Assembly: GCF_019511345.1 (NCBI RefSeq)
Contig: NZ_JAEUAK010000001.1
Span: 310,001-374,000, forward strand
DNA: 64,000 bases
DNA from: Rhizobium mesosinicum
Lineage (GTDB): Bacteria; Pseudomonadota; Alphaproteobacteria; Rhizobiales; Rhizobiaceae
Direction: 5' to 3'
Shown here: piece after piece, positions 38,251 through 47,609 of the stretch
Position numbering within the stretch: position 1 is the first letter of the stretch
Layout: each line of letters starts with the position of its first letter
Notes under the pieces: model-generated
The model's input: the letters and a program-made list of their open reading frames with translations, nothing else
Databases searched by the model: none
Told to the model about the DNA's origin: nothing
Program-made: the position numbers and the translations under genes

Positions 38251-38889
38251 CTACCGGGTAACTCGTCCGCCGGCAGCCACGATGGCTTCTGCGGTGTCGA
38301 CGTCTAAACCCGCCGCCTCTCCCAGCTCGACCTCGGCGATCGCAATCCCCGAAGCTTTTATGATTTCCTTTGCCCCCACGTCGCCGGTGAGGGTACGAAG
38401 CTCTCCGTAGAGAACACTCGGAAGTATCACCGGATGTCCCGGCTTGCCGTTGGATGTAGCGCGCACAATGCGGTGAGGCTTGCTTCCTTCGAATATCTTG
38501 ATGAGCCGGTCGATGTCCGAGGGTTTGATCCGGGGCATGTCCGCCAACAAGATCATCACGCCGTCGGCATCAGCGGCCGAGACGCTGACGACACCTGCCG
38601 CCAATGAGCTGCCCATTCCGGACGCATATTCCAGGTTCTCTATGATCTGCAAGGGCAAGGCCGTCAGCGCAGCTCTCATCTCCTCTTGTCGATGGCCGAC
38701 AACGATCGCGACTGATTTGGCCATCGATCGCAAGGCGCTCTCGGCCGCAACTCTGATCAGTGGCACGCCGTCGAATTCCGAGAGAAGCTTGTGATTGCCG
38801 CCACCCATTCGGCTTGAGGTGCCGGCCGCCAATATGAGGATGGCGACGCTAGAAGTGGCGTCGTCAGGAGAGATCATTGCGTTCACCAA
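38251..38889 (-). CDS. MobA/MocA-like nucleotidyltransferase
   Basis: The 212-residue protein has the nucleotide-binding signature LILAAGTSSRMGGGNHKLL, then VVGHRQEEMR, LADMPRIKPSD with the metal Asp, and GKPGHPVILPS. This is the MobA/MocA family that attaches CMP or GMP to the molybdenum cofactor or other cofactors; the MocA-like (cytidylyltransferase) subgroup fits best. No molybdoenzyme is near it. Starts at 38889 and 38877 are both possible. Confidence 0.88.
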   Translation of the reverse strand: MVNAMISPDDATSSVAILILAAGTSSRMGGGNHKLLSEFDGVPLIRVAAESALRSMAKSVAIVVGHRQEEMRAALTALPLQIIENLEYASGMGSSLAAGVVSVSAADADGVMILLADMPRIKPSDIDRLIKIFEGSKPHRIVRATSNGKPGHPVILPSVLYGELRTLTGDVGAKEIIKASGIAIAEVELGEAAGLDVDTAEAIVAAGGRVTR

Positions 38890-38941
38890 ACGATTGACGG
38901 AGACTACCGTGAATTGCTGTGCGCGCTTGCACCGTTAGAAC

Positions 38942-38974
38942 TGGGCTAGCTACGCAAAAAATCAGGCTAGCCCA
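38942..38974. repeat. Perfect 9-base inverted repeat TGGGCTAGC / GCTAGCCCA
   Basis: The arms flank a 15-base loop containing six A's on the plus strand. It lies between the MocA-like start (38889) and the glycine-zipper gene end (39088). It may terminate the latter transcript (T-rich loop on the minus strand) or be an operator. Confidence 0.4.
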
Positions 38975-39087
38975 ATGATGTCTCGGTATCTCATCTCCGG
39001 ACGCAGGGATGCTGACAGAAGATTGTAAACAGCGGGTAAGCATCCGGAACTCTAGTGAACGCCCCAATACCAAGCCGCCCCATTGTC

Positions 39088-39429
39088 TTATTGGCAAACA
39101 CGAACCGTTTCGGTGTGCCACCCACCATCGTAGGCATTCGCGACCTGACGATCTTCATACCAGCATCGCGGAGCCGGAGGTGGTGGAGGATCGATGTAAC
39201 GCGGACCATTGTTTCCGTTTGCGAGCGCGCCGCCGATTAAACCGCCAATGATGCCGGCGGCAACGCCACCCGCTATCGCGCCGCCGTTGTTATGGTGATG
39301 ATGACGGCTTGGTGGTGGCGGCGGACCATCGTCGTAGTGGCGTCTCCACTCCTGGGCAGAGGCGGTCCCGGTTGCAACAGCCGACACGATGAGTGCCGTG
39401 GCAGCCAGATACGAGGTAGAATATTTCAT
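39088..39429 (-). CDS. Secreted glycine-zipper protein
   Basis: From the ATG at 39429 (MKYSTSYL) the 113-residue product has a signal peptide (about 1-25, ending ASAQE), a Pro- and His-rich stretch (PPPPPSRHHHHNNGG), a glycine zipper GGVAAGIIGGLIGGALAN that could insert in or oligomerise at the outer membrane, and a C-terminal CWYEDRQVANAYDGGWHTET segment. Small proteins of this form are common in Rhizobiales envelopes. Their role is unclear. Confidence 0.8.
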   Translation of the reverse strand: MKYSTSYLAATALIVSAVATGTASAQEWRRHYDDGPPPPPSRHHHHNNGGAIAGGVAAGIIGGLIGGALANGNNGPRYIDPPPPPAPRCWYEDRQVANAYDGGWHTETVRVCQ

Positions 39430-40071
39430 TGTCTTTCCATCGATAACACCGGAAGGGAAACTCGAAGGGATTGGCACCCTGTGAACTCCCCTAGAGCATT
39501 TGTTGGCCGTGGTGAGAACCCAGCTCGAGGTATAGGTTGTTCGCAGATCCAGCGAAGTGCTTCAGCGCATCGGAGTCGATGGCCTCTCCTTCGTTCCTCA
39601 AATCCGGCGATGCTTGAGCCAAGCCCGGTTATTAGCCTAAAATTGAGGCCTCGGCGATTTGCTGTTAAACGTCCGGAGATCGACGGCTGCCTCGCCGTTC
39701 ACTTCAACTTATGAGACTATCGAAAAGGCAGCGGCGTCGCTTGGCGATCAAGAGGCGGTGGGGTGAACCAGGACGGAATCCCAACCCATGTTAATATCGG
39801 GTATCACTCGGACGTGATCATTGGGACACCCGATAAGTTTGACGAGAAGACCGGACTGTGAGGTTCATTCCCCTGACGTCGTTTCGGCCGCAGCCAAGCC
39901 GTTGGGTAAACCTTTGGGCAGTTTGATCATCTGCTCACCGTCCGCCTCCGTCGCTTAGAGCGCTACGAAGAAAACCACCGAAAAGCGGTTCCTAAGGTCT
40001 CGAGCCACGTGGCGCGGATGAAACACTTGCGCTCGCGCATGACAGAGATAAGGCGATGCAACCGCCAGGAT
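39430..40071. other. Long region without a supported gene
   Basis: About 640 bases lie between the secreted protein and the 40-44 kb operon. A plus-strand frame of 31 codons at about 39760-39860 reads like protein (GIPTHVNIGYHSDVIIG, PDKFDEKTGL) but has only a GTG start and no family. I see no RNA gene or repeat. Confidence 0.4.
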
Positions 40072-40787
40072 TCATTCCGGGGTGACCACTATGTTGGGAA
40101 ACAACGTCAATGATCCCTGGAAGCGCCGGTTGGCTCCGCCGAGGAGATCTTGAACAGTATTGCCCTCAGGGGGCGGGACGGTGAACAACGTGCTGATCTC
40201 ACCGTCCCGTTCGACGTATGCTTCAAACGCCGGGAATGCATCCAGCGTGACGTCCCAGTCGATTTGGACGATGTCTCCGCCCTCACTTGGAGAGGACGTC
40301 AAGGTGAAGGTACCTTCGTAATCGATGTCCGCTGCCGCTGAAACGAGCGGATCGTATGCAGCGGCCTTGAGATAGAAAATCTGGGTGAACGGTACGCCAG
40401 GTTCGGGCTCCGAAATCGCTCCCCCCGCCCAAGCGCACCGGTCCAATTCGGCTCGCCCAAAGTCCAGGCGCTCACCTGTATCGATGTCGACTTCTGTCGT
40501 GCCTGACGTCCGGTGCTCGCCGATAAAGCTGTCTCTAAGCTGCCAACCTGCAGGAGACCTAACAAGATCGGCGATCGACTGCATACGGCAACTAGCAGAG
40601 ATATCGGTGTCGAAACCCCTCTGATCCGTGAGGTAGCGGCACCTAGTGGTTTCCCGAGATTTAAAGGATTCAACCGGGCCACCTCCGGAAGCGGGATCGC
40701 CGTCAGTCCGGTGAACTCGCCATCAGGAATGGGAACGGTGTAGCCTGGAACTTCAGACGGAATGAATGCATTGAGCCATATCTTCAT
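40072..40787 (-). pseudogene. Frameshifted DUF3238-like protein, last gene of the 40-44 kb cluster
   Basis: The gene starts at an ATG at 40787 with a GGAAGGTGAG ribosome site and reads MKIWLNAFIPSEVPGYTVPI for about 48 residues. It then needs a one-base frame change near 40636-40645 to continue as CRYLTDQRGFDTDISASCRM and on to the stop at 40072. The joined product of about 238 residues resembles DUF3238-type proteins (N-terminal FIPxEVPGY, then TDxRGFSxxxxASxRMxS). The lesion may be genuine decay, a programmed shift or a sequencing error. It lies 84 bases after the preceding gene in the same direction. Confidence 0.6.
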
Positions 40788-40871
40788 TGTTTTGCTCACC
40801 TTCCATCGTTGTAATGTCTTCGCGACATGGATTTAAATTGTCTGAAAGAGCCGCACCGTTCTGTGCCGCCT

Positions 40872-42266
40872 TCACAAGGGCGGAAGTGACGGAGGCACTT
40901 GGCACAACCACGCGATTACTTGATGTCCCGCTCGTGCCAAAGAACCCGAATGAAATGTCGAGGCGGCGATGCAGAATGGGCCGAGGCTCGTGCTACGCGG
41001 CAGCGTCGCGAGATCTGCATCGCTCCAATTTGCCGATATCGCGAGATTTTTGACAACAAGCATGCCGACGGTAACCAGAGTCAGCGGGTCCTTTGGTTGG
41101 CTGGCCTTGCCGCTGCTAAGCTCACCCGCTCCGTAACCGGAAAGCTGCCAATCTCGCCTCGACAGAAACATGTCGTCCCACCAAGGACGGTCAAAGCGAA
41201 CCAGGCAATAGTCGAACTGGACGGAGAATTTGCTTGACGACGGTCTCGCCGATGTAGTTGAGGCGAGGACTGCCCCAGACGCTGAGACCCCATTGTCCGC
41301 CACCCGGCCCAACGACGGCCTCCAGCGACGTAGAACGCTTGGATTTTCGAAGGGGTCGTTCTCCAGCGCGGCGGTATCAACCGGAGGAGCGGCAGAAATC
41401 GCCGTGAGTAACCGTGACCGGATACCGCTCACTGCCGAAGAGAGAGGCCGAACCTGCAAATGATGCTGATTTCGAACGGCGGACCCGATAGTCGCAGCGC
41501 GACTCAGATCGAGGCCCCGTGGGTGCGACCGAAGATGCCCCTCCCGAGTGAGTTCCGTTTGCAGTTCCGCCTCGGTTGCAATGCGGACATACTCCGTCAG
41601 CTCGGGATGGGAGGGAGCATAAATCGGTAGGTGATCGTGACCGGGGAACGGATCAGCATCAAGAGCCCGTGCTTTCCGATACCAAATAGGAGGCTTCGGG
41701 GCATACCATGGGGGATCGGCTCGCTGTGGAGGGTCATCCCCCGCATCGACCTTGTACACTTGCCACACGTCGGATTCGTCGGCAAACCAGTCTACGGGAA
41801 CCATTGATGTGGAATAATACATGTCATCGGTTCCGGCTGGCTGAGTTGAGCCGTCGGGGCTCGAAACTAAGACCAGTTCGTTGTTCGACAAAGCTCGCTG
41901 CGCCGCCACTTTTGCTGCATCGAAATTGGCCCGGCCCGCGCCGTCGGCGGGCGAGCCGCTGCTTCCGTCGACGACGCCACGGTACCAGCGCGAAAGCTTG
42001 CTGCCTCCCCGTGGCAGATAGGTGCCACCTAGAAGGGAACTGGCGGACGGGAGTTGGTCCGCAAGTTCCGCCGCCCGTTGGTGTGCGAGCAGGTCGCCAA
42101 CGGGGCCGCCGCCATCAGGTCCGAGGAACTCCCTCGTGCTCAGCGGAAACCCAAGAGGGTCGAAGATCAGGAGCAGGCTTCCCGCCCCCCCATCTCCGCC
42201 CAGCGGAAATTTCGAGGCAAAAAACTGCTGCAGGGAGGAGGCCAAGTCATCGATTGTCGTCGGCAT
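40872..42266 (-). CDS. Uncharacterised protein sharing a C-terminal domain with its upstream neighbour
   Basis: The 464-residue protein (start ATG at 42266, MPTTIDDLASSL) has no signal peptide or membrane helix. Its last 110 residues carry FDYCLVRFDRPWWDDMFLSR, RDWQLSGYGAGELSSG and LTLVTVGMLVVKNLAISANW. The upstream protein has the same pattern (LQYGLCEIARPWMVTDLFQL, NWYIPGERKG, MIPTAVLVIRNVRITTSKW), so the two share a homologous beta-rich domain that I cannot name. Both also contain a DGSTQP motif. The gene starts 11 bases after its neighbour and must be co-transcribed. Function is unknown. Confidence 0.75.
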   Translation of the reverse strand: MPTTIDDLASSLQQFFASKFPLGGDGGAGSLLLIFDPLGFPLSTREFLGPDGGGPVGDLLAHQRAAELADQLPSASSLLGGTYLPRGGSKLSRWYRGVVDGSSGSPADGAGRANFDAAKVAAQRALSNNELVLVSSPDGSTQPAGTDDMYYSTSMVPVDWFADESDVWQVYKVDAGDDPPQRADPPWYAPKPPIWYRKARALDADPFPGHDHLPIYAPSHPELTEYVRIATEAELQTELTREGHLRSHPRGLDLSRAATIGSAVRNQHHLQVRPLSSAVSGIRSRLLTAISAAPPVDTAALENDPFENPSVLRRWRPSLGRVADNGVSASGAVLASTTSARPSSSKFSVQFDYCLVRFDRPWWDDMFLSRRDWQLSGYGAGELSSGKASQPKDPLTLVTVGMLVVKNLAISANWSDADLATLPRSTSLGPFCIAASTFHSGSLARAGHQVIAWLCQVPPSLPPL

Positions 42267-42277
42267 GGCGGCAAATC

Positions 42278-43921
42278 CTACTCCTGTGGCAGGCTCTCGT
42301 CGTCCTGCGGAGGGCAAAACGGGATGATCTCGCCAAGAAAGGCCACGATCTGCGCCCCGTTGATGAAAAGGGTGTCTCCCTCGAAGTACGCTCCGAAATC
42401 GTTACGGACATCGCTCCCGCTCTCGTCGCGAAAATCACCCTGGTAATGGGAGTCATTACGCGAATATCCTCCCGTGAGGGAAAGCGGTCCCCATACCGGA
42501 ATGCTCACATTGCCGTTGATCGAGCTTCCGCCGCTGCTATCCGATCTTCCGTTAGCGTTCCAGTAGCTCTGGAGCGTGTCGCGGGTGGTCCCCCATTTGC
42601 TTGTCGTGATCCGAACGTTTCGAATAACTAGAACCGCGGTGGGGATCATTGGCAGTTTTCGATCTGCATCTTGCAATTGATCATCGATCTTGCCAGTGCT
42701 GATACATCCCTTCCGCTCACCCGGAATATACCAATTCTTCAACTGGAACAGGTCGGTGACCATCCATGGGCGCGCGATTTCACACAGCCCGTACTGCAGT
42801 TCGATTGACAAGTCTGTGGCATCGTCGCGGAATTTGCTGCCGTCGGAAGCGGTGCTGGAAAAGTTCGCGTGCGATTGGCTGTCCCATTCCGAATACGAAC
42901 CAGCGAAACCGAATCCGCACACGCCGATACCCGCACTGCCGCTACTTGACGAGGAATTTCCAGCCCACTCGCCTGAATTCAGATTGTATCCGTGCTGCTC
43001 AAAATGGCTCCGGTAAGTGCGGGCATCGTGCTTCAAGGTCGTCCAGCCGATATCGTCTACCTCGATCTGTGCCCACTCGCTCGGGAAGATGAACGTGTAG
43101 GGCATTTTCGCTGCCTCGAGGCCAGCCAGTCCCGGAAGGTCCACCTGCCACGACTCACGAATTTGCTTTGCGCGTTCAATCGCGCCTTGTTCCAGAGGAA
43201 TGCCGATCGCCGCCCGCGCGGCAAGCGCCGCCTCGACCTCGGCTGCGCCTTGTGTCTTCCATTTGTTGAAGGCCTGGTTGAGTTTTGCCGAAAGCGGGCC
43301 GAGCAATACGGACGCCGATGCGGCTCTTTCCGGGTCGTTTAATATTGTTATCTCCGCGGCGGCCTTCGCAGCGCGTGCTTCCGCATACGCTTGCTGATTC
43401 CGCTGGTAGCGGGCGTAGACAGGGGTGTCGTCGCCGTTCTCGTCGTAGAGAACTGCCAGAGCGGCATCGATACGCGCTTGTTCGGCGGCAGGTCGAGGTG
43501 GCGGCGGCTTTGCGGACATCGCGTCCAGTATCATGTTGTACTGGAAGCTCAGGTGCCGGCCGCCTCCCGAATAAAACTGTGTTGTACCGTCGTTGGTGAC
43601 CAGCAGCAACTTGTCGAACATCGAGAACGTTTTAAACGCTGCCTCGTAGGCGCGTCGTGCGATCACACTTGTGGGTTCTCCAGGTTGGGTGGAGCCGTCT
43701 GGCGGGCGCTGCCCGGAACTTAACCCGGCGATACCTCCGATTGGGCTCCAAGGCTTCGCGAAGTCACTGGGACTTACCATAAGACCTGGCGACATCTGGC
43801 AATAGACATAACCGGTGGTTGCGGTGCCGTCCGTTCGAGTCGGCCGTGATTGCTTGATAAAGGTGATGATCTCGCTAAGTACGCTCGCGGCGAGTACCCG
43901 AGGTTCACTATCAATGCTCAT
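42278..43921 (-). CDS. Uncharacterised protein, first gene of the 40-44 kb cluster
   Basis: The ATG at 43921 (MSIDSEPRVL) is preferred over a longer frame from 44074, whose extra residues look non-coding. The 547-residue protein has an Ala-rich coiled coil (about 160-275), then PYTFIFPSEWAQIEVDDIGW, a Ser/Gly-rich loop (WAGNSSSSSGSAGIGVCGFG) and the RPW-containing domain shared with the next gene. The end is an Asp-rich beta-type segment. It could be a membrane-binding or surface-exposed protein, but no family was recognised. It is divergent from the LuxR-type gene at 44149. Confidence 0.75.
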   Translation of the reverse strand: MSIDSEPRVLAASVLSEIITFIKQSRPTRTDGTATTGYVYCQMSPGLMVSPSDFAKPWSPIGGIAGLSSGQRPPDGSTQPGEPTSVIARRAYEAAFKTFSMFDKLLLVTNDGTTQFYSGGGRHLSFQYNMILDAMSAKPPPPRPAAEQARIDAALAVLYDENGDDTPVYARYQRNQQAYAEARAAKAAAEITILNDPERAASASVLLGPLSAKLNQAFNKWKTQGAAEVEAALAARAAIGIPLEQGAIERAKQIRESWQVDLPGLAGLEAAKMPYTFIFPSEWAQIEVDDIGWTTLKHDARTYRSHFEQHGYNLNSGEWAGNSSSSSGSAGIGVCGFGFAGSYSEWDSQSHANFSSTASDGSKFRDDATDLSIELQYGLCEIARPWMVTDLFQLKNWYIPGERKGCISTGKIDDQLQDADRKLPMIPTAVLVIRNVRITTSKWGTTRDTLQSYWNANGRSDSSGGSSINGNVSIPVWGPLSLTGGYSRNDSHYQGDFRDESGSDVRNDFGAYFEGDTLFINGAQIVAFLGEIIPFCPPQDDESLPQE

Positions 43922-44148
43922 TTCAGCACCCCTCAGTGGACGGTCGAAATAGTGGCAGTTGGCGTGGTCAGCCTCACGTGCGGCTATTGATCCAAGAAGA
44001 CGCGTCGCTCCGCATCCCCAAGATTGGGGAGAAAATCGCGTTCTACTGAGCCCATTTCCTGAAGCAGGTCCCATGCGACTTTAACGTGACAATATGGCGT
44101 GCTAGATTGTGCGCATTAGTTGTGCTCATTTGTATCGGGTTCTGGGCA

Positions 44149-45309
44149 ATGGTGGCTAGCAACGCGCTCTCCGATCTCATCGGAATGATCTACGACTGTT
44201 CGATCGACGCCGCACAATGGGACTCAACTTTGCGCCGAATGGCGTCCGTTCTGGGATACGATCGCCTCTTGCTGACTTTGAACGATCTACGCCAGGATCG
44301 CTTGTTGATTTGCCGAAGTGTCGGCTGGGACGCAAGGTGGCTCGAAGAGCGGAATAAACACCTCCCAGAAATTCACGGAAAGCTGGCGCACTGGCTCTTG
44401 CACAGGACCTCCCTGGACGGTCCCTTCGTTGCTACTCGGGAAATTCCGGCCCACGAACTTAGCAAATCCAGCTATTACAATAGCTGCCTTCGTCCCCAAG
44501 GAATCGGTGACGTGATGCACTGGTGCCTTCTTGTTACCCGGTCGCACTTTTCGGAGGTTGTGCTTACAAAACAAGCTGCGCAAGGAGCGATCACCGACGA
44601 GGAGATCGAGGTCAGTTCGTTCCTTATACCGCATCTGCGGCGGGCCATGACTATCGGCAATGCGGTGGACCTGCAATCGGTTGAGTTGAGCATGATGTCG
44701 GGAACCCTGGACGCGCTTAAAAGCGGCGTACTTTTTGCCGACGCGCGGAGAAATGTTCTCCTGGCGAACAGGACGGCGGCAACCTTGCTGCGGGAGAACA
44801 CCATTCTGTGCCTCCGCGATGGTCGACTTAGCGCAGTCTGCAGGCGGGCCAACGATGAACTCAAGGCCGCAATCGAATTAGCCACCACTGGTGGCGATCC
44901 GGGCGAAGTCGGAATCTCCATCAACCTGACCGACACAGGCCAACCAATCTTTGCACATGTCCTTTCAATGACGGGCACGGAGCTCAGATCGAGGCTGAAA
45001 CCATCGTCGGCCGTGGCCGTTTTCGTCGATGCCAATCGAGATGCGAGTACCATCCCACCTGCGTTCGCAGCCGCGTTTCGCCTAACACCGACGGAAGGAA
45101 AGGTCCTTGAAGAATTAACAATTGGGCATGCACCGGAAGAAATCGCAAGCGGGCTTGGAGTAGCCATTTCCACGGTGAGGACTCACATAAAGAACCTGTT
45201 TGTGAAGACCGGAGTGAGCCGCCAGTCCGATCTCATACGCCTTGCGATCCAATCGGTACCGCCAATCAAATTGACGAGTGACACAGCCACTGACCGAGCT
45301 TTTCCCTGA
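44149..45309 (+). CDS. LuxR-type helix-turn-helix regulator
   Basis: Starting at the ATG at 44149 (MVASNALSDLIGMIYDCSID), the product has 386 residues; a GTG at 44086 would add a hydrophobic stretch not normal for the family. The N-terminal region of about 310 residues is a PAS/GAF-like sensor of the type common in rhizobial LuxR regulators (IYDCSIDAAQWDSTLRRMAS). The C-terminal helix-turn-helix reads LTPTEGKVLEELTIGHAPEE and STVRTHIKNLFVKTG. It is divergent from the 40-44 kb cluster with about 230 bases between the starts and is its most likely regulator. Confidence 0.85.
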   Translation: MVASNALSDLIGMIYDCSIDAAQWDSTLRRMASVLGYDRLLLTLNDLRQDRLLICRSVGWDARWLEERNKHLPEIHGKLAHWLLHRTSLDGPFVATREIPAHELSKSSYYNSCLRPQGIGDVMHWCLLVTRSHFSEVVLTKQAAQGAITDEEIEVSSFLIPHLRRAMTIGNAVDLQSVELSMMSGTLDALKSGVLFADARRNVLLANRTAATLLRENTILCLRDGRLSAVCRRANDELKAAIELATTGGDPGEVGISINLTDTGQPIFAHVLSMTGTELRSRLKPSSAVAVFVDANRDASTIPPAFAAAFRLTPTEGKVLEELTIGHAPEEIASGLGVAISTVRTHIKNLFVKTGVSRQSDLIRLAIQSVPPIKLTSDTATDRAFP

Positions 45310-45532
45310 TGCGGTTTGCCATTCCCGCCCAACTCTATCGTGCCGAGGCCAAACGCGCATTATTTCCTCGGCGAATTGATCCAGCCGCAGCATGGGCCAT
45401 GTCGTACCCCCCATATCTCTGCGCAGCTCTGTGACATCGACGAGGACGGCCTATCCCATGTGACGGGCGGGAAGTTTGCCGCGATCATCCGGCCTCGGTC
45501 CAATTCAACCGAAGCCTACCGTGTCTGAGGGT

Positions 45533-46690
45533 TTAGCTTGGATACCAACGTGTATAGCGCCGGGTGAGGTTGCGGACATCGCCGGGTTGAGGCTTCGGCA
45601 CGATCACGCGGGCCTGCTGGATCAGCGTGAATTCCAAGGCATCTTTGCCTTGAACAATCCTTCGCAAGTTCCCCAGGAACACACCCACGTCACCGAAGTA
45701 GTTCGGGTAGGTACGCACCAGGTTCTCGACGCGCGAGACTTCTACGGTGACGACCTTTGATCGCGTAAGACCATCCTCGATTTGCCGCTCGATTATCGCG
45801 AGACGCGCCTGAAGCGCCAATATTTCAGAGAACCTCTCGACGGCTACGGTGTGATCTTCGTTGTTATAAACGATCAAGAAGAACTTGCCGTCGCCATAAA
45901 GGTGCGTCTCTGCATAGGTGGTGGCTGTTCGAATATTCTCCAGCGTGGAGATCGCGTCGAGCTTCGCTTCCAATGCTTTGATTTCAGAAATACGGAACGG
46001 TCGGTCAGGCACGCCAGGACCGACCGGGCAACCCTCGACGTAGGCGAATTCTCCCGACATAAGCTTGAACAGACGCAGCCATTCGGCGCTGCCACGATGA
46101 TGTTTCAAGTCTTCGCCGTTGAACAAACTCACCGCCTCTACTGCGGTCGCCCATGAGTGTTGAAGGCGTGTACGGATTTGAAATTCTACGCGGCGACCGG
46201 CGAAGACCGACTGCTCCTTCGTTCGGGGGCGGAACTCGAAAGAGACGTGGTGACTACGATAGCCATCCTCCTTGGGCTCATCGATGTAGGGCCACTGTCG
46301 CCTGTCATGATGAGGAAAATCTTCATTGATCTCGGCGAGCATCGATCGAACGCCAGCGATGTCGTCAAGAATGGCGCGGCAGCCTCCGATATCCTGCATG
46401 CGGTCCAGGTGGATGTCGGAGTCGCGGAGTTTCCGTCGAATACTGGCCATCCGTTTTGGCCGAGCCGCCATATCACCTTTGATGCCAATCTTCCGCATGC
46501 GATACGCGACAGAGAGATAAACAGAGCGCATCGGGAAGAAATGGCTGTCGCGCCATGAATTGGCGACGGCGAATACATGGTGGGCATCCCGCCAATCGAC
46601 GTCGGGCGTCAGGCGAAGGTCGTCCTTCAGCCTTTTTCCTGCTGCTCGCACTTCATGCATGCTGAATTGAAGTTCGGGATAAATCGGCAT
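45533..46690 (-). CDS. Stand-alone RelA/SpoT nucleotidyltransferase-domain protein
   Basis: The 385-residue protein has the synthetase core at about 75-190: ARPKRMASIRRKLRDS, HLDRMQDIGGCRAI (Asp100), EDGYRSHHVSFEF (Tyr144), and VEFQIRTRLQHSWATAVE (Glu169, His178). There is no HD hydrolase domain and no TGS domain, so it is a small-alarmone-synthetase-like protein with an unusual C-terminal half of about 190 residues that is helical. Some such proteins are toxins that pyrophosphorylate nucleotides or tRNA. No antitoxin is adjacent, so (p)ppGpp-like synthesis is a guess. Confidence 0.85.
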   Translation of the reverse strand: MPIYPELQFSMHEVRAAGKRLKDDLRLTPDVDWRDAHHVFAVANSWRDSHFFPMRSVYLSVAYRMRKIGIKGDMAARPKRMASIRRKLRDSDIHLDRMQDIGGCRAILDDIAGVRSMLAEINEDFPHHDRRQWPYIDEPKEDGYRSHHVSFEFRPRTKEQSVFAGRRVEFQIRTRLQHSWATAVEAVSLFNGEDLKHHRGSAEWLRLFKLMSGEFAYVEGCPVGPGVPDRPFRISEIKALEAKLDAISTLENIRTATTYAETHLYGDGKFFLIVYNNEDHTVAVERFSEILALQARLAIIERQIEDGLTRSKVVTVEVSRVENLVRTYPNYFGDVGVFLGNLRRIVQGKDALEFTLIQQARVIVPKPQPGDVRNLTRRYTRWYPS

Positions 46691-46850
46691 GACGAATCAG
46701 TCCAAAGTGTCGCTCGGTATTTTAGCATTTGGCTATGGCGCAATCATCGCCCCGAAAGCGAAGTACACATTTCGATACTCCGAAAGTCCGCCATAGTGAC
46801 GCCATAGAGTTCGGACCAATACCGCTTGTATAACGAGCGGATGCTGAAAA

Positions 46851-47161
46851 ATGAGACTGCTGGCTCTTCTTGCTGTGGCCGTTTTGCTAACGATGGTTCA
46901 AGCCAAAGCCCAGGCTTATTCGTAATCGCCACGCGCGAGCACACACTTGTTTACACGACAGCAAGCGGAGAGCAATTCGCTTACCCCATCGCTGTTGGCC
47001 GTGAAGGGAAGCAATGGTACGGCACGACCCGCGTGGTGTCGAAGCGCGAGCATCCCGAGTGGCGGCCGACGGCCACTATGCGCCAGAAGAACCCACGGCT
47101 TCCAGCGGTCGTGAAGGCTGGCCCCGCAAACCCGGGGACACGAGTGATCGTCCAGCGGTAA
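46851..47161 (+). pseudogene. Decayed L,D-transpeptidase (YkuD) gene with frameshift and internal deletion
   Basis: A signal peptide (MRLLALLAVAVLLTMVQAKA) starts at 46851 and stops in that frame near 46925. The next frame carries LFVIATREHTLVY, KQWYGTTRVVSKREHPEWRP and PAVVKAGPANP, which match the YkuD start. The expected NPLGxRALYL, HGT and SxGCIRM catalytic region (His and Cys) is then absent, and the frame jumps to GTRVIVQR, the usual end of the domain. So there are two lesions: a frameshift after the signal and an in-frame loss of about 60-70 catalytic residues. Confidence 0.65.
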
Positions 47162-47609
47162 TCGCATCGGTAAGCGTCGCTGACCCAGCATTGTGTGCCG
47201 CGCGAAAACTTCAGACTATACCGTGGCCTACGAGTTCTCGGCCCTGTTGCAGACGAACGCGATCGTGTCGCGGTCCAGATTGCGCACGCACGCATGCTCC
47301 CCACAAGCCTTCGCTCTGGCCGCCCTCGTCGACCCAACCGGAGCGAATGAGCTTGCCACCTGCTTGAGAGTGGGGTGCAATTTTCTCTAATATAGCTGAA
47401 CTCCAAAACTGAAACTGAAATAGTTCGCGATAAACGGGAATCATTTCCCAATTTTAGATCGCTTTTATTTTCCGCTTATCACAGTTTGTCCCATCAATTC
47501 AAACGTTTCATATGCTCGATACATGACTCCTCGCAGGTTGCGCTTTTAATCGGTAGCCGAGAATGTCTCGACCGCAGTGCTCGCGTAATTTACCCAAATG
47601 GGAGGGAAT
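47162..47609. other. Intergenic region before the type I secretion operon
   Basis: The region is about 450 bases long. A minus-strand frame of 50 codons at 47228-47380 (TTG start; ARAKACGEHACVRNLDRDTI, FVCNRAENS) is Cys-containing and protein-like but has no recognised family. The remainder is probably promoter DNA of the exporter operon. Confidence 0.4.

Noticed and set aside
41708..42631. 307-codon plus-strand frame opposite the 40-44 kb cluster
   Set aside because: It is Arg-rich, lacks family motifs and opposes two minus-strand genes with coupled starts and a shared C-terminal motif.
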